DNA of 64,000 nt from Microscilla marina ATCC 23134 (lineage in GTDB: Bacteria; Bacteroidota; Bacteroidia; Cytophagales; Microscillaceae). Of the stretch, positions 17,283-28,000 are shown in pieces (the first letter of the stretch is position 1; each line of letters opens with the position of its first letter). Both the position numbers and the translations under genes were made by a program. The stretch spans positions 62,001 to 126,000 of the forward strand of contig NZ_AAWS01000024.1 of NCBI RefSeq assembly GCF_000169175.1. Direction: 5' to 3'. The notes below the pieces were generated by a model. That model ran no database searches, was not told the origin of the DNA, and saw nothing but the letters and a program-made list of their open reading frames with translations.

Positions 17283-17900
17283 ATGCAAATGGTGCATGAC
17301 GAAATGTTGGTGAATAAGGCACGCAATGGAGATCGGAAGGCATTTAACCATTTGGTAAATCTGTGGAACAATCGCATTTATAATTTTACTTATAAATACT
17401 TTAACGACCACGATTTGGCAATGGAAGCTACCCAACGCACTTTTATTGCGGTGTACAAAAATCTGCAAAAGCTGGAACAACCCGCCCGTTTTAGGTCGTG
17501 GTTGTATCGCATAGCCAGTAACAACTGTCACGAAGAAGAACGCCGCAACAAACGCCGTTGGACTGTATCTTTGTTTAAGTCAGCGCAGAAAGCAGGGGAG
17601 GAGGCACCACCTTGGGGCAAATACGAAAAAGACACCAACCGTTTTGCCAACCCTGACCAACAGTACCAAAAAACTGAACTTGAACAGGTATTGCACCGGG
17701 CGCTCAAAGAGTTGAGCGAAGAACAACGCATAGTAGTCATTATGAAAGAGTATGAGGGGCTTAAGTTCAAAGAGATTGCCGAAGCATTAGCCATCTCAGA
17801 AAATACCGCTAAATCAAGAATGTATTATGGTTTGAATGCGCTCAGAAAAGTATTGAACAAGTGGAACATTAACAAAGAAACTATACACTATGAATCATAA
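17283..17900 (+). CDS. ECF-type RNA polymerase sigma factor
   Basis: 205 residues, with an alternative start at 17292. Sigma region 2 lies at about 12-90 (GDRKAFNHLVNLWNNRIYNF, then EATQRTFIAVYKNL and FRSWLYRIASNNCHEEERR). Region 4 lies at about 132-195 (LSEEQRIVVIMKEYEGLKF, then EIAEALAISENTAKSRMYY). There is no sigma 1 or 3 region, so it belongs to the extracytoplasmic-function class that directs RNA polymerase to a small regulon. The linker carries RRWTVSLFKSAQKAGEEAPP. Its stop overlaps the start of the next gene by 11 bp, and that gene has the layout of an anti-sigma factor. Confidence 0.93.
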   Translation: MQMVHDEMLVNKARNGDRKAFNHLVNLWNNRIYNFTYKYFNDHDLAMEATQRTFIAVYKNLQKLEQPARFRSWLYRIASNNCHEEERRNKRRWTVSLFKSAQKAGEEAPPWGKYEKDTNRFANPDQQYQKTELEQVLHRALKELSEEQRIVVIMKEYEGLKFKEIAEALAISENTAKSRMYYGLNALRKVLNKWNINKETIHYES

Positions 17901-18804
17901 AAGTTATACACCCGATGAAGCTACATTGATGGCTTACTTCTATGATGAACTGAAGGGGGCAGAACGACAACAAGTAGAGGCTTACCTTGTTGAAAACCCT
18001 GAAGCTCAGGCAACGCTGGAGGAAATGCGAAGTACCCAAAGTATCATGGGTAAACTGAGCGACAAAGAGGCAGGGCAGCCGTTGATTTTGATAGATGAAA
18101 ACAATGCTTTTGCCGCTACGCCTATAGCGCAAACACCTGCCCCAAAAGCTAAACTGATGACGATGGGTTTTGCCCGCACCCTGATTGGGGTGGCAGCAGC
18201 TATAGTGTTGGTGTTTTTGATGGGGGCGCTCACCAACCTGCAAATAAAGTCGGGCAACGAAGGGCTTGCCATCAGCTTTGGCAAAGAAGCTACCCAGCCA
18301 ACGGTAAAACCCAGGAAAGTGCCTCCCACTATTATTAACAAAGGCATTGACCGCCAAGAGGTAGAAAAACTATTGTCGGCTTATATGGCGTCTTACGGCG
18401 ATAGTTTGTCGGATAAACTGGGTGGACTGGAAAACAAAATTGTACGACAAAATCAGCGATTGAAGGCGTTGCCCACACGAAAAAAGGTAGCCTCTAACCA
18501 AAGGTTTAGCATTACTGAAGTACAAATGATGTTGGATAACCTAAAAAAAGACCACCTAAAAACAATGGTTGATTTGATCAGGTTGTCTAACAAAAACCAA
18601 AAAGATTACGTGGGCAGAGCCATTGCCGACTACGCCCGCTATGTGGACGATCAGCGTGAAAGCGACTTGAAAAATATTCACCTGAGTATTCGTACCCTTG
18701 CCGATAATACCAACAGTAAACAATTGCAAAGTGACCGATTGCTGGCAAAGGTGATAGAAAAAGTAAACAGAAAGTCAGCCGTTGATGATGTGACCAAACG
18801 TTGA
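17890..18804 (+). CDS. Membrane-anchored anti-sigma factor
   Basis: 304 residues. The N-terminal cytoplasmic part (1-60; LMAYFYDELKGAERQQVEAY, then ENPEAQATLEEM) resembles the compact sigma-binding domain of anti-sigma factors, although no zinc-binding HxxxCxxC motif is present. A single membrane helix at about 96-115 (TLIGVAAAIVLVFLMGAL) is followed by a periplasmic, partly coiled-coil region to residue 304. It overlaps the sigma gene by 11 bp, so translation is probably coupled. Inferred role: it holds the sigma factor at the inner membrane until an envelope signal acts on the periplasmic part. Confidence 0.8.
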   Translation: MNHKSYTPDEATLMAYFYDELKGAERQQVEAYLVENPEAQATLEEMRSTQSIMGKLSDKEAGQPLILIDENNAFAATPIAQTPAPKAKLMTMGFARTLIGVAAAIVLVFLMGALTNLQIKSGNEGLAISFGKEATQPTVKPRKVPPTIINKGIDRQEVEKLLSAYMASYGDSLSDKLGGLENKIVRQNQRLKALPTRKKVASNQRFSITEVQMMLDNLKKDHLKTMVDLIRLSNKNQKDYVGRAIADYARYVDDQRESDLKNIHLSIRTLADNTNSKQLQSDRLLAKVIEKVNRKSAVDDVTKR

Positions 18805-18988
18805 TTGGCTGAATCTACAAGGTGGGACTTCTAATTGCGATTTTTATAAGTTGCTAAAAGTCAGCGTGATATAAAAAGTATGATTACTTAGGAGGCAGGG
18901 TGTACCTAATCCCTAGAACCCAGTCCCTAGAACCCCATGAGTGCTGTGGACTATTGAATACCCAAAAAACCATATAATTAATAATGAC

Positions 18989-20218
18989 ATGAGAAAACCG
19001 TATAAAATCTGGCTAATGGTAGCTGGGCTGCTAGTACTATGCCTGTGGGCCAATGCTCAGACACCAGTAAACCAGGCAATGGCTACCCAACTGAGGAAAG
19101 CCGAAAAGCAATTGACCCAATCGTTCAAAGAGTTGCGCAACCCGGCAAGGATGAACATACATGGGTATGTATACCTTGGGCAAGAAACCAACACCACTGC
19201 GGCTTATATCAAAGGGTATGGAGTAGTAATAACGTTACCCAGAGTAATGCTTGGGGTGCGTAGCCGTCGGGTGAGGCGTAACCGCAAAACGGGAAAATTG
19301 TATGTCAAGTTTAGAGGCAACACACGAGTAGCACTTGACAAAAGTAAATACAACATCAACGACAGGTTAGTGCATTATATGCGTTCGGGCAGCAAACCTG
19401 ATTATAAGTATACACTTGTAGATAGAAATGAGGTGGTGAAAAAACGCAAAGCCGACCTAAAAGCCGCTATGAAGTCATTTTTGGCAAAAGCCAGTGGCTT
19501 AATGACGCTACTGACAGGCAACGAAAAAATAGAGCTGGTATACGACCATCGTAACAAACGCTATTACCAAAGCAGAAGCAAAAAATACAGTGTATTGATG
19601 CCCCGTTTTTTGGTAGCCTCTATTGATAAACAAACCTGGAGCAACAATCCAGACAAGGTAAATTTTAGCAAAGAAACCAGATTGAATACGACTAATCGGT
19701 CATTAGAAGTAATGTCGGGCATTATAGAGGGCTTGTTCAAACGCAGCGTTTCTCAGTCTTTTCAGGGGTACAACCGCGTAAGGTACCATCAATTAGGAGA
19801 TATGGGAGTGCTCTATAGCCTTCAGTTAAACCAAAGAGTAAATGTGTCGCATGATGAAAAATATGTAATAATTAAAGATAACAAAGTGATAGATTCAGAC
19901 AGTATAAGGGCACGCAAGAGTGGCAACTATGCACAAGTAAAAGCAGCGCGGCAGCAAGCTTATGGCAAGGCATATCAAAAGTTTGAGCAAGAAATAAAGC
20001 AATATTTGGTAGAGTATGGCAAGGTGCTACAGGGCATTGCCGCCAACAAGTGGCTAGTGTTGCAGGTGTCGTTGCCCAAAATGTGGTATACCAAAGATGA
20101 CCCCAATGTGCCACATAGTGTACAAGTAAGTGTAAAAGCGGGCGTGCTACAAAATGTAAAAGCGGGGAGAATGACCGCTGAGAATGCACAAAGTCAAGTA
20201 GTATTGCAAAAGTATTAA
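18989..20218 (+). CDS. Secreted hypothetical protein, paralogue of the next gene
   Basis: 409 residues from the ATG at 18989, which starts a clean signal peptide (MRKPYKIWLMVAGLLVLCLW, cleavage near NAQ). A start at 18941 would only add an unlikely leader. No known domain was recognised. The protein resembles the next one along its length: both have a conserved LxVMSGIIEGLFKR/LEVFKKILDELFER segment, a GxMGVLYSLQL/GFGVIYDLRL strand and an AYxKxExxxxxxLVxYG helix followed by ANKWLVLQV. With the sigma/anti-sigma pair just upstream, it may be part of the regulon or supply the envelope signal. That link is inference from position. Confidence 0.75.
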   Translation: MRKPYKIWLMVAGLLVLCLWANAQTPVNQAMATQLRKAEKQLTQSFKELRNPARMNIHGYVYLGQETNTTAAYIKGYGVVITLPRVMLGVRSRRVRRNRKTGKLYVKFRGNTRVALDKSKYNINDRLVHYMRSGSKPDYKYTLVDRNEVVKKRKADLKAAMKSFLAKASGLMTLLTGNEKIELVYDHRNKRYYQSRSKKYSVLMPRFLVASIDKQTWSNNPDKVNFSKETRLNTTNRSLEVMSGIIEGLFKRSVSQSFQGYNRVRYHQLGDMGVLYSLQLNQRVNVSHDEKYVIIKDNKVIDSDSIRARKSGNYAQVKAARQQAYGKAYQKFEQEIKQYLVEYGKVLQGIAANKWLVLQVSLPKMWYTKDDPNVPHSVQVSVKAGVLQNVKAGRMTAENAQSQVVLQKY

Positions 20219-20263
20219 TTAATTGAAGAACCGAATTATTTAACAAAGAAATACAAAAACAAA

Positions 20264-21556
20264 ATGAAACATATTCATAAAATAACCCAGCTTTTTTTAT
20301 TGGCTTTTGTGGCAGGTCTTGCCAGTATGCAGTTTGCCTGGGCGCAAAAGATAGATGAAGAAAGAATGAACCGTGACATTAAAGTCACCGAAAAAGTGTT
20401 GTCTACTTTGTTTAAAACTTCACTCGACGACCATCGCCACCATATGATACGCGGTACAAGCAGCATCAGAGGTACTTATATTCCCAACTATGGGGTGTTG
20501 TTTAGAATACCACAAGTGTTTTTTAATAATATAAGCGATGGTGTGGTGTACTTGTCTGACGAAGGCACAAAACAAGTGATGCGCGACCGGGTAAAGGTGA
20601 TCAATATTGATAATTATAAATCGGGTGAGGTGATTTACTGGTTAGACAAACAGGCGGTAGCACTGGCGCCAGTAGTAGTAGGCAATAGGGTAAGAAAACG
20701 GAAACAAGTGCGTGGGGTAAGTATTGACAGTGTGTTGAATGGCCGTAGAGCTAAAGCTTTGGACCTGATTAAGGTATTCATACGAGACTATAGTTCGTTG
20801 TTGAGTCAATTGTCTGACAATGACAAGATTGTGGTAACCTATGACAGAGTGTTGAATATGAACCGTTTGTTTAGACAAAAACCTGAACTCAAGGAGAAAA
20901 ATTCGTTGATAGTAGAGGTTACTTACAAAGATGTGAAAGCCAACCAGGGAAAAGCACTCGAAAAGAAAATGAAGGTATCTTCGCTTGACATACCACCCGC
21001 AAATAAGCTACAACTAGAAGTATTTAAGAAGATATTAGATGAATTGTTTGAGCGTAGAAATACCGATGGCAAGAGTTTTTATCGAAGCAGTAGAAGCAGT
21101 TACGCTCATTTGAAAGGTTTTGGGGTGATTTATGACCTCAGGTTAAGAAAGCCCAAACGACACAAAGGACACGGACACAGCTATAGCGTGGTAAGTGGAG
21201 GGGGAACTGTGATAGTGAACGAATGTGACGATGATAATACCAAAGGGCTGAGCGAAAAACAACGCAAAGAAAAGCGTGAGAAGGCACGTCTTGAATACAA
21301 ACAATTGACAGAGAAGGCGTATGCAAAGCTGGAAAAAGACCTAAAGAAACATATGGTAGACTATGGCAGAACTTTGCGTAATGTGCCTGCCAACGAAATG
21401 CTCATGTTTAATGTGCGTCTGCGTGGTCATTATTCCTACGATAACGACGGTAAATCGGCAAAAATTCCTCGTTTGATGGTGCTGACGGTTAAAATGAGCG
21501 ACTTGAACGGTAAAAGCGCGGAAAGCAAGATAAACGTAAAAAAAATATTTAGGTAA
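20264..21556 (+). CDS. Secreted hypothetical protein, paralogue of the previous gene
   Basis: 430 residues with a signal peptide (MKHIHKITQLFLLAFVAGLA, cleavage near AWAQ). Two similar halves alternate hydrophobic strands and basic helices. The second half carries a glycine-rich acidic insertion (VVSGGGTVIVNECDDDNTKG). It aligns with the preceding protein but shares only scattered identity, so the duplication is old. The 45-bp gap between the two genes suggests one transcript. No enzymatic motif is visible and the function is unknown. Confidence 0.75.
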   Translation: MKHIHKITQLFLLAFVAGLASMQFAWAQKIDEERMNRDIKVTEKVLSTLFKTSLDDHRHHMIRGTSSIRGTYIPNYGVLFRIPQVFFNNISDGVVYLSDEGTKQVMRDRVKVINIDNYKSGEVIYWLDKQAVALAPVVVGNRVRKRKQVRGVSIDSVLNGRRAKALDLIKVFIRDYSSLLSQLSDNDKIVVTYDRVLNMNRLFRQKPELKEKNSLIVEVTYKDVKANQGKALEKKMKVSSLDIPPANKLQLEVFKKILDELFERRNTDGKSFYRSSRSSYAHLKGFGVIYDLRLRKPKRHKGHGHSYSVVSGGGTVIVNECDDDNTKGLSEKQRKEKREKARLEYKQLTEKAYAKLEKDLKKHMVDYGRTLRNVPANEMLMFNVRLRGHYSYDNDGKSAKIPRLMVLTVKMSDLNGKSAESKINVKKIFR

Positions 21557-21767
21557 TCTTGTAATGAAAGAAGGGGTGGTGCGTCATTTATTTACAAGCG
21601 CACCAAGTAACCTTTTTTATAAAGTGAAGCTTCTCTGGTTGTAAGCACGAAGGCTGTCTACTTATCAGGAAATATTGGAACGAAAACAAACCATATAACC
21701 AATTTAGTAAGTGATCTGGAAAAAATAAGATGTGCCAATTTAAGAAAATATATTGTTCTCAGACAAT

Positions 21768-21814
21768 TCAAAAAAAACGGTGCATAGCCAAAGCTATGAG
21801 GCTTTTTTTTTTGA
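21768..21814. terminator. Bidirectional terminator-like hairpin with CATAGC core
   Basis: The core CATAGC-CAAA-GCTATG (21783-21798) is flanked by an eight-A run on the left and a ten-T run on the right, which also pair. The same core occurs in the hairpin at 32139-32182, so it may be a small dispersed element as well as a terminator. Confidence 0.5.
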
Positions 21815-21991
21815 GAAGAATGAGGGCAATAGATACACTTTAATGGCTCAAATTATTTATGAAAGATCACTAAAGGGCATTCACTACTTTTAGTCCACTG
21901 TGATAGAAGGCAGCCCAGAGAACAATTTAATTTTGACTCAAAGATTTTTAAAACTGTGTTTAGTACGCAATAGATTCCTAAAATCTCTCAG

Positions 21992-22023
21992 AAAAAGCCG
22001 GATACTTTATTCGGCTTTTTTTA
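21992..22023. terminator. Intrinsic terminator
   Basis: AAAAAGCCG and CGGCTTTTTTT pair around an 11-nt loop, followed by a T-run. It lies between convergent genes and can act in either direction because both an A-run and a T-run are present. Confidence 0.7.
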
Positions 22024-22148
22024 TTGGGGTGTTTATCAAATCTCCCTGTTTTAAGGAGTGATAGCTTTTTGCTGAAAGAAGCTGCTATGTTTCTTCACCA
22101 GTGGGGTTTATGATTAGTTGGTTTTGAGGGGTTTGGGCGAGGATTGGT

Positions 22149-23168
22149 TTATGACCTGGGAAATCCAAATTTTACTCTGTGTGCCTGGAGAGCTTTCAGG
22201 CTTGGGTAATATTGGGGGTTTTGTGGCAATAGAATTTCTTGTTTATGAAACTGATGCAAATGATAGGGTGAGGTCTTATTTTCTTTAAAATTATTGCTCA
22301 CAATTACCCGGTATTGATCATCAATGGCAATCAAACCCTTATCAAACGCCTTATGTATGGTATAGGTAAGCGGAATGCCGTTATTTACGCTATTGTTGCC
22401 ATGGACATGAAAGGGTTCTATGTGGCAGCCTTCTACCATACTGATTTTTCTTTTGACTTTGGGGCTTACCTGTATGTTTAATTGTGAAACACAGCACGAA
22501 TAATTATATATTTCTAAAATAAACTCTGAAAACTTAGCTGTTCGTATAAACTCTTCTTCATCTACTTGTTCCCTGGCTTTACTTCCGGCTTTGAGCCTTG
22601 TTTTTACCTGATTCAAACGCGTATAGTATGCCTCAAAATCTTCTTCTACAATACTTTTACCTACCTCTTGAATATATTGCTTATAGTTGAGTTGCTCAGT
22701 AAATTTGTTTTTACTGTAGGCAAGGTAAGTATTGAGTAATATCTGGCAAAAGTCCTGGCGATGTTGCTTGTTTTGTAAAAACTGAAACAATGCTTCATCT
22801 AACTCGGCATAGGCTACCTTAGTAGTCAGTTGGTGAAAAGTCTTGATTGTTTTCTTAGATGCAAAGAACTCTTCATGTCCCAGGTTGGGAACGAGTGTCC
22901 AGAACCCATCACTTTTTAGGTAAAAAAAAGGAAGAGAAATTTCCCGGTGATAGTTAGGGTTGGCAAGTAGTTCCCAATACTTTTTAAAAGTTGACAGTAG
23001 CTCGGGCGTGAGATATATCTGATGAGATGTAATGACTTTATCTTCAATTAACCTAATTATACTCAACAACAAAATAGGCTTATGTGGTGCCACGCTGCCT
23101 TTTTTGTTTTTCTCTGCGTGATTCACATTTAATTTTTTGAATTTTTGAAGGTATTGGCTTACAGTCAT
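22149..23168 (-). CDS. HNH restriction endonuclease with N-terminal sulfur-binding-like domain
   Basis: 339 residues. The N-terminal third has the pattern of the SBD of McrA-like phosphorothioate-dependent enzymes (APHKPILLLSIIRLIEDKVI, then FKKYWELLAN and LPFFYLKSDGFWTLVP). The C-terminal third is an HNH nuclease with the ββα-metal core EGCHIEPFHVHG (H249), N262/N263 and H272 in IHKAFDKGLI, plus cysteines C225/C226 and C248. Members of this family cut modified DNA, some at phosphorothioate and some at methylated sites; which one applies here is not known. No dnd modification genes are in the window, so it could act as a type IV enzyme against incoming modified DNA. A type I system lies 1.9 kb away. 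Confidence 0.75.
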   Translation of the reverse strand: MTVSQYLQKFKKLNVNHAEKNKKGSVAPHKPILLLSIIRLIEDKVITSHQIYLTPELLSTFKKYWELLANPNYHREISLPFFYLKSDGFWTLVPNLGHEEFFASKKTIKTFHQLTTKVAYAELDEALFQFLQNKQHRQDFCQILLNTYLAYSKNKFTEQLNYKQYIQEVGKSIVEEDFEAYYTRLNQVKTRLKAGSKAREQVDEEEFIRTAKFSEFILEIYNYSCCVSQLNIQVSPKVKRKISMVEGCHIEPFHVHGNNSVNNGIPLTYTIHKAFDKGLIAIDDQYRVIVSNNFKENKTSPYHLHQFHKQEILLPQNPQYYPSLKALQAHRVKFGFPRS

Positions 23169-24065
23169 AAGAAGGCTTGTATTTGATGAGGGCTAAAACT
23201 AAATTTTTCGTCATAAACAGCAAAATATAAGGGGCAAGAAAATGACTGCCCTTATTGTCAAAAAAAAGTGATGCTATATGATCCAAAAAGAAAGGATTAT
23301 TCACGTGTACTGTTTTTGGTTGGGTCGCTTACCTTTAGGCCATAGCCCTCTACTGCTGCCTTGTGGTAGTCTCTCATTTTTTTTCGTGTTCAAGGCTCAA
23401 GTCCACAATTGCCCTGCAAGGTATGAAAGCCATGTTGCAAGCTTTAGCCGCGAATTTAAGTTTGATACCCCCCAGCGCAACGCCTCAAAAAGGCTTTGTC
23501 AAAGTAAGCACTGCCTCCTGCTTACCGACTATTTGCCCCTTGCCCAACAAATAAAAGCCAACCTGCAAAAGCATGGAACAAGCGAGGCTCAACTCTGCTC
23601 GTTGCTCGGCAGTTATACCAAATCGTTGCCATTATCCGTACACTAAATTCTTTGTATGTCTACCTCTAAAAGCCATCACCAAGCTTGTCCCTCCTCTTTA
23701 AGCACAGCTGACCAAGAGAGCGGGGAACGATAGCGAAGAACGTGCATTGTGTTGGCCTTGTCATTAAGACCACTACAAGTGAGTTTGTATGGGTTTTCAA
23801 TCAGACTTGTATATCCACATCACATGTTTTATAATCGATTTTTTGCTACCGGGCAAAGACTGGAAGAGCTGTGAGGTATAACCTGCGGCAAGTAATGTTA
23901 CAAAGCAAAGGCAAAATTCTGCTTCCAAATGAACAGAAAATTGCCTAACTTCGTTTTAAATAAAAGGTGTTACTCCATTATAAGGAGCCCAGAGTTCTAA
24001 CTGTTTGTCGACATTTCACTCCTGGGCAATGCATCACGAAAATTAAAAAGAGCTGATAGGGTAAT
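23169..24065. other. Intergenic region, no confident gene
   Basis: About 0.9 kb between the HNH gene and the tiny ORF at 24066-24209. A 122-codon frame at 23278-23646 has a composition unlike neighbouring proteins and no recognisable motif, so it is not called. The region may hold decayed sequence from the defence island. Confidence 0.4.
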
Positions 24066-24080
24066 CTATTCAGCTTTTTT
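24048..24080 (-). terminator. Intrinsic terminator overlapping the stop of the 47-aa ORF
   Basis: On the minus strand, AAAGCTGAATAG pairs with CTATCAGCTCTTT with one bulged A, followed by TTTTAATTTT. It supports a transcript that ends just after the small ORF. Confidence 0.55.
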
Positions 24081-24209
24081 CTTTTTAACAATCTTCTTTT
24101 CTTCATTATTCTCCTCATTGGGTTTTCTCAGGTTTTTCACAATGGCAACAGTGTTATTGACAATGCTTATAACCAAATTGACCAACTTTAGAATGGTTAA
24201 TAAAGTCAT
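24066..24209 (-). CDS. Putative 47-aa small membrane protein
   Basis: An ATG at 24207-24209 on the minus strand opens a 47-codon frame. The first half is hydrophobic (MTLLTILKLVNLVISIVNN) and could span or lie on the membrane. The second half is highly charged (KPNEENNEEKK, then VKKKKAE). The stop codon sits inside an intrinsic terminator stem (24050-24077), as is common for short real genes. There is no strong ribosome-binding site, which is usual in Bacteroidota. The function is unknown. Possibilities include a toxin-like peptide or a small membrane regulator, neither supported by homology that I can see. Confidence 0.45.
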   Translation of the reverse strand: MTLLTILKLVNLVISIVNNTVAIVKNLRKPNEENNEEKKIVKKKKAE

Positions 24210-25074
24210 TAAGTTGTATTTTTTTTATTAAAATCACACAGCGAACCTTTGTCGAGCAGTCGCTGTTTTTTCTGCTCTTTCAAAAATCTTTTACAAACAT
24301 AATGGCGCGTGAAAAAAAATGATAGGACAAAGTTTTTTCGACCTAATGCTACAAAAATAATGGCTCTAAAAATGGTATAAAAATGCGCCCCTGCTTACCT
24401 TCTGTTAGCTTTTCCTCCTAATCGCCCCTGAACATTCATTCAAAGCCGTTTTGACGTTAGCCATTACGTTAGCTTTTGTTTTTTCCGAAAAAGAAACCTT
24501 ATTGCTTCAACTCTGAGGACAAAGTTACTTGCCTACCCCATTGCTCACAAGTGCCCTTGAGTTTACGAAAGTACTCAAGAGGGTGAAAACATTGCTTAGA
24601 GGCTTTAAAAAAAGTTTTGGTGTATTCTAGGTTGTATACTTCAACTTTTCTTCCGAATAAATTTTATGACCATTTTCCTTCAATCAACAGCCAACGCCTT
24701 TTATGTTGGTGATGGTATAATTGTTTGACAATACGACTTTGAACTACTATTTTTCAGTAACATATTAGCTGCATAAGCTCACCCAACGGCTTACGTCTAC
24801 CAAATTTATAAATAGTTAAAAATCAACGTATTACGAATTTGATTAGTTGCTTGTAAAACAGCTTCAAGCTAATGGCTAAAAGCTAATAGCTTGAAGCTGT
24901 AGAAACTATCGGCTATCGACCGAATGCTGTGGACTATAAATAAATCTGCCACCTTACAATTAGCTTGTTTCGGGCAAATTCGTATATTGCAAACTGGGCA
25001 ACAAGGAGCTGTCCCCTGATCAGATTCAACAAACTGTGGTATGCTACCGCAACCAACTAAAGGCAAACACCTAC
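24210..25074. other. Intergenic region upstream of the type I RM operon
   Basis: No gene is recognised. It contains a 13-bp perfect inverted repeat (ACAGCTTCAAGCT and AGCTTGAAGCTGT, 24858-24900) with a 17-nt loop. Just after it lies a fragment related to the GTGGACTAT block of the dispersed repeat. The promoter of the RM operon should lie here. Confidence 0.4.
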
Positions 25075-28000
25075 ATGACTTTCAATGAAGATACCAGGGT
25101 AAAAATACCCGCCATACTCCACCTTATAAGCCTGGGCTACGAGTACCTTTCGCTTAAGGCCCACACCTGGGATAAATCGACCAATATTTTCAGAGATATT
25201 TTCGACAAAAGCATCCGGCAGATTAACCGTAAAATGACAGATGCCGACCTACAGCAACTCTATGATAAAATAGCTTTGAGCCTGGAAAACGAGGAATTGG
25301 GCAGGGCTTTTTATCAAATGTTGGTTGACCAATCGGGCACGAGATTGATTGATTTTGACAATTTCGACAACAATTCTTTTCATGTAGTAACCGAGCTGCC
25401 TTACGAAAACAAGGACGAAAACTTTCGCCCCGATATAATATTGCTGATTAACGGCATGCCACTGGTATTTATAGAGGTAAAAAAGCCCAACAACAAAAAC
25501 GGCATTGCGGCAGAGCATAAGCGTATGGAAAGGCGCAACGCCAACAAAAAGTTCAGAAAGTTTATGAACCTTACCCAGCTCATGCTCTACACCAACAACA
25601 TGGAGTATCAGGAGGGTTCGCTGGTGGTGCTTGCCGGAAGCTACTACGCCAGCAGCAGTTATGGCAAACCCGTGTTTAATTATTTCAGAGAAGAAGAAAC
25701 CCACCACTTGGGCCGGTTGCTGCGCCCCGTAAGCAGTGCCACCGAAGACCTGGTGTTGCAAGACAACAACCTGACAACTATCAAAGGTACACCTGAGTTT
25801 GCTACCAACAAACAGCCCGACACGCCCACCAACCGTATTTGTACCTCGCTGCTACAGCGCAACAGGCTTGCCTTTATACTGCGCTACGCTATAGCGTATG
25901 TCAAAGAAAGCCATGGGCTGGAGAAGCACGTCATGCGTTATCCGCAAATGTTTGCCTCCAAGGCTATAGAAACCAAGCTCGAAGCGGGCATACGCAAGGG
26001 CATTATCTGGCATACCCAGGGCAGCGGCAAAACCGCCCTTGCCTATTATAATGTGAAGTTTCTGACCGACTATTTCAGGGCAAAGAACAAGGTGGCAAAG
26101 TTTTACTTTATTGTCGACCGCCTCGACCTGCTGAAACAAGCAAAAGGCGAGTTTGAGAAACGGGGCTTGCGGGTACATGAGGTAAGCTCCAGAGACGAAT
26201 TTGCGCAAACTATCAAATCTGCGAGTGCTATTCACAACAACGAAGGCAAGCCTGAAATAACGGTGGTAAACATTCATAAGTTTAAGGACGACCCCCAGGT
26301 GGCCCGCAGCAACGACTATGCAGTAGACATTCAACGGGTGTATTTTCTCGACGAGGTACACCGTAGCTATAACCCCAAAGGCAGTTTTTTGGCAAATTTG
26401 AACCAATCGGACCCCAATGCTATAAAAATAGGGTTAACTGGAACGCCTTTGTTGGGCACAGACAAAACCTACGATTCTAAATCGGTTTTTGGCGATTATA
26501 TCCACAAATATTATTACAATGCTTCTATAGCCGATGGCTACACCTTGCGCCTTATCCGCGAAGAAATAGAAACCAGCTATAAACTACAGCTACAGGAAAT
26601 ACTCAACGAGCTAAAGCGCACCTTGGTGTATAAGGGCAGCCTCAACAAAAAAGACATTTATGCCCATCCTCAGTTTGTTGAACCATTGCTCGAATACATT
26701 ATAAAAGACATAGAACAAGCCAGGGCTACCCACGGCGACCCTACTATAGGGGCAATGGTGGTGTGCGATTCGTCGGAACAGGCAAGGCAACTCATGAAAA
26801 CATTTGAGGAAGGCAACACCGGAATACTGACAATGGTTGCCGAAGATGCCGAAGTGTATAAAATATCGGAGGCTACCCAAAAACGCAAAGATGCCCGCAA
26901 GGTAAAAACGGCTGCCCTGATTCTGCACGACGAAGGCGACAAACAAACCCGCAAAGACCAGGTAGAGGATTTTAAGGATGGTAAGATTGATGTGTTGTTT
27001 GTATACAATATGCTGTTGACGGGCTTTGATGCCAAACGCCTGAAAAAGCTTTACCTGACACGGGTAATACGCACCCACAACCTGCTGCAAACCCTTACCA
27101 GGGTAAACCGTACCTACAAAGACTTTAGGTATGGTTATGTGGTAGATTTTGCCGATATCCAGTCGGAGTTTGACAAAACCAACCGGGCTTATTTCGACGA
27201 GTTGCAAAACGAGCTGGGCGACGAAATGACTCATTATTCGAACATTTTTAAGTCTGCCGAAGAAATAAACGAGGAGATAGATGAAATACAGGAAGTGCTG
27301 TTTTTGTATGACACTGACAACACCGAAGAGTTTGACCGCCAGATAAACCAAATAGATGACCCCGACACCATGCGGGTGCTTACCAAAGCGTTGCACAATG
27401 CCCGCGAACTGTACAACCAGATAAGGGCTTCGGGCAACTATGAAATGCTGCAGCACCTCGACTTTCAGAAACTGGTCATTCTGTCGCGCAATGCCAGCAA
27501 CCGCCTTGCCCTGCTTAACCAAACCCAGGCTATAGAAAACGACAGCAGCCAGTTGCTCAACACGGCCCTGGAGGACGTTTGGTTTGCTTTTACCAAGGTA
27601 AACGAAGAGGAAATGCTGCTGGCCGATGAGCTTAAGAATGTGTTGCAAAAAACCCGCGAAGCTTTAGCCGATAATTTTGACCAGGCCGACCCGGAATTTG
27701 TATCTTTGATGGATGAATTGAAACGTTTGTTTAAGCAAAAAAACCTGCACGAGGTAAGCAAGGAAGAAATGCAGGCAAACATGGCAGCACTACGCAGGGT
27801 ATATGACGCTGCCCGCGAACTGGAACGCAAAAACAGGCTGATACAGGCGCGGTTTGACAACGACCAGAAATACCTGAGGTTATACAAGCGGCTGCGCGAA
27901 CAGGAAATGCTGAACGTAAAAGATTTTAAACTGATGGAAGCTTTGAAAACCCTCAAGGGAGCCGTAGACCAAAAGGTGTTGCAAAACCAGCAAATGCTGG

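Larger units (their letters stand above)
21557..22148. other. Intergenic region with two hairpins between convergent genes
   Basis: No gene is seen. It holds a poly-A/poly-T flanked hairpin at 21768-21814 and a terminator at 21992-22023 between the secreted-protein gene (+) and the HNH gene (-). Confidence 0.5.

Noticed and set aside
23278-23646. 122-codon plus-strand frame
   Set aside because: No recognisable motif or domain, composition unlike neighbouring proteins, and no supporting context.
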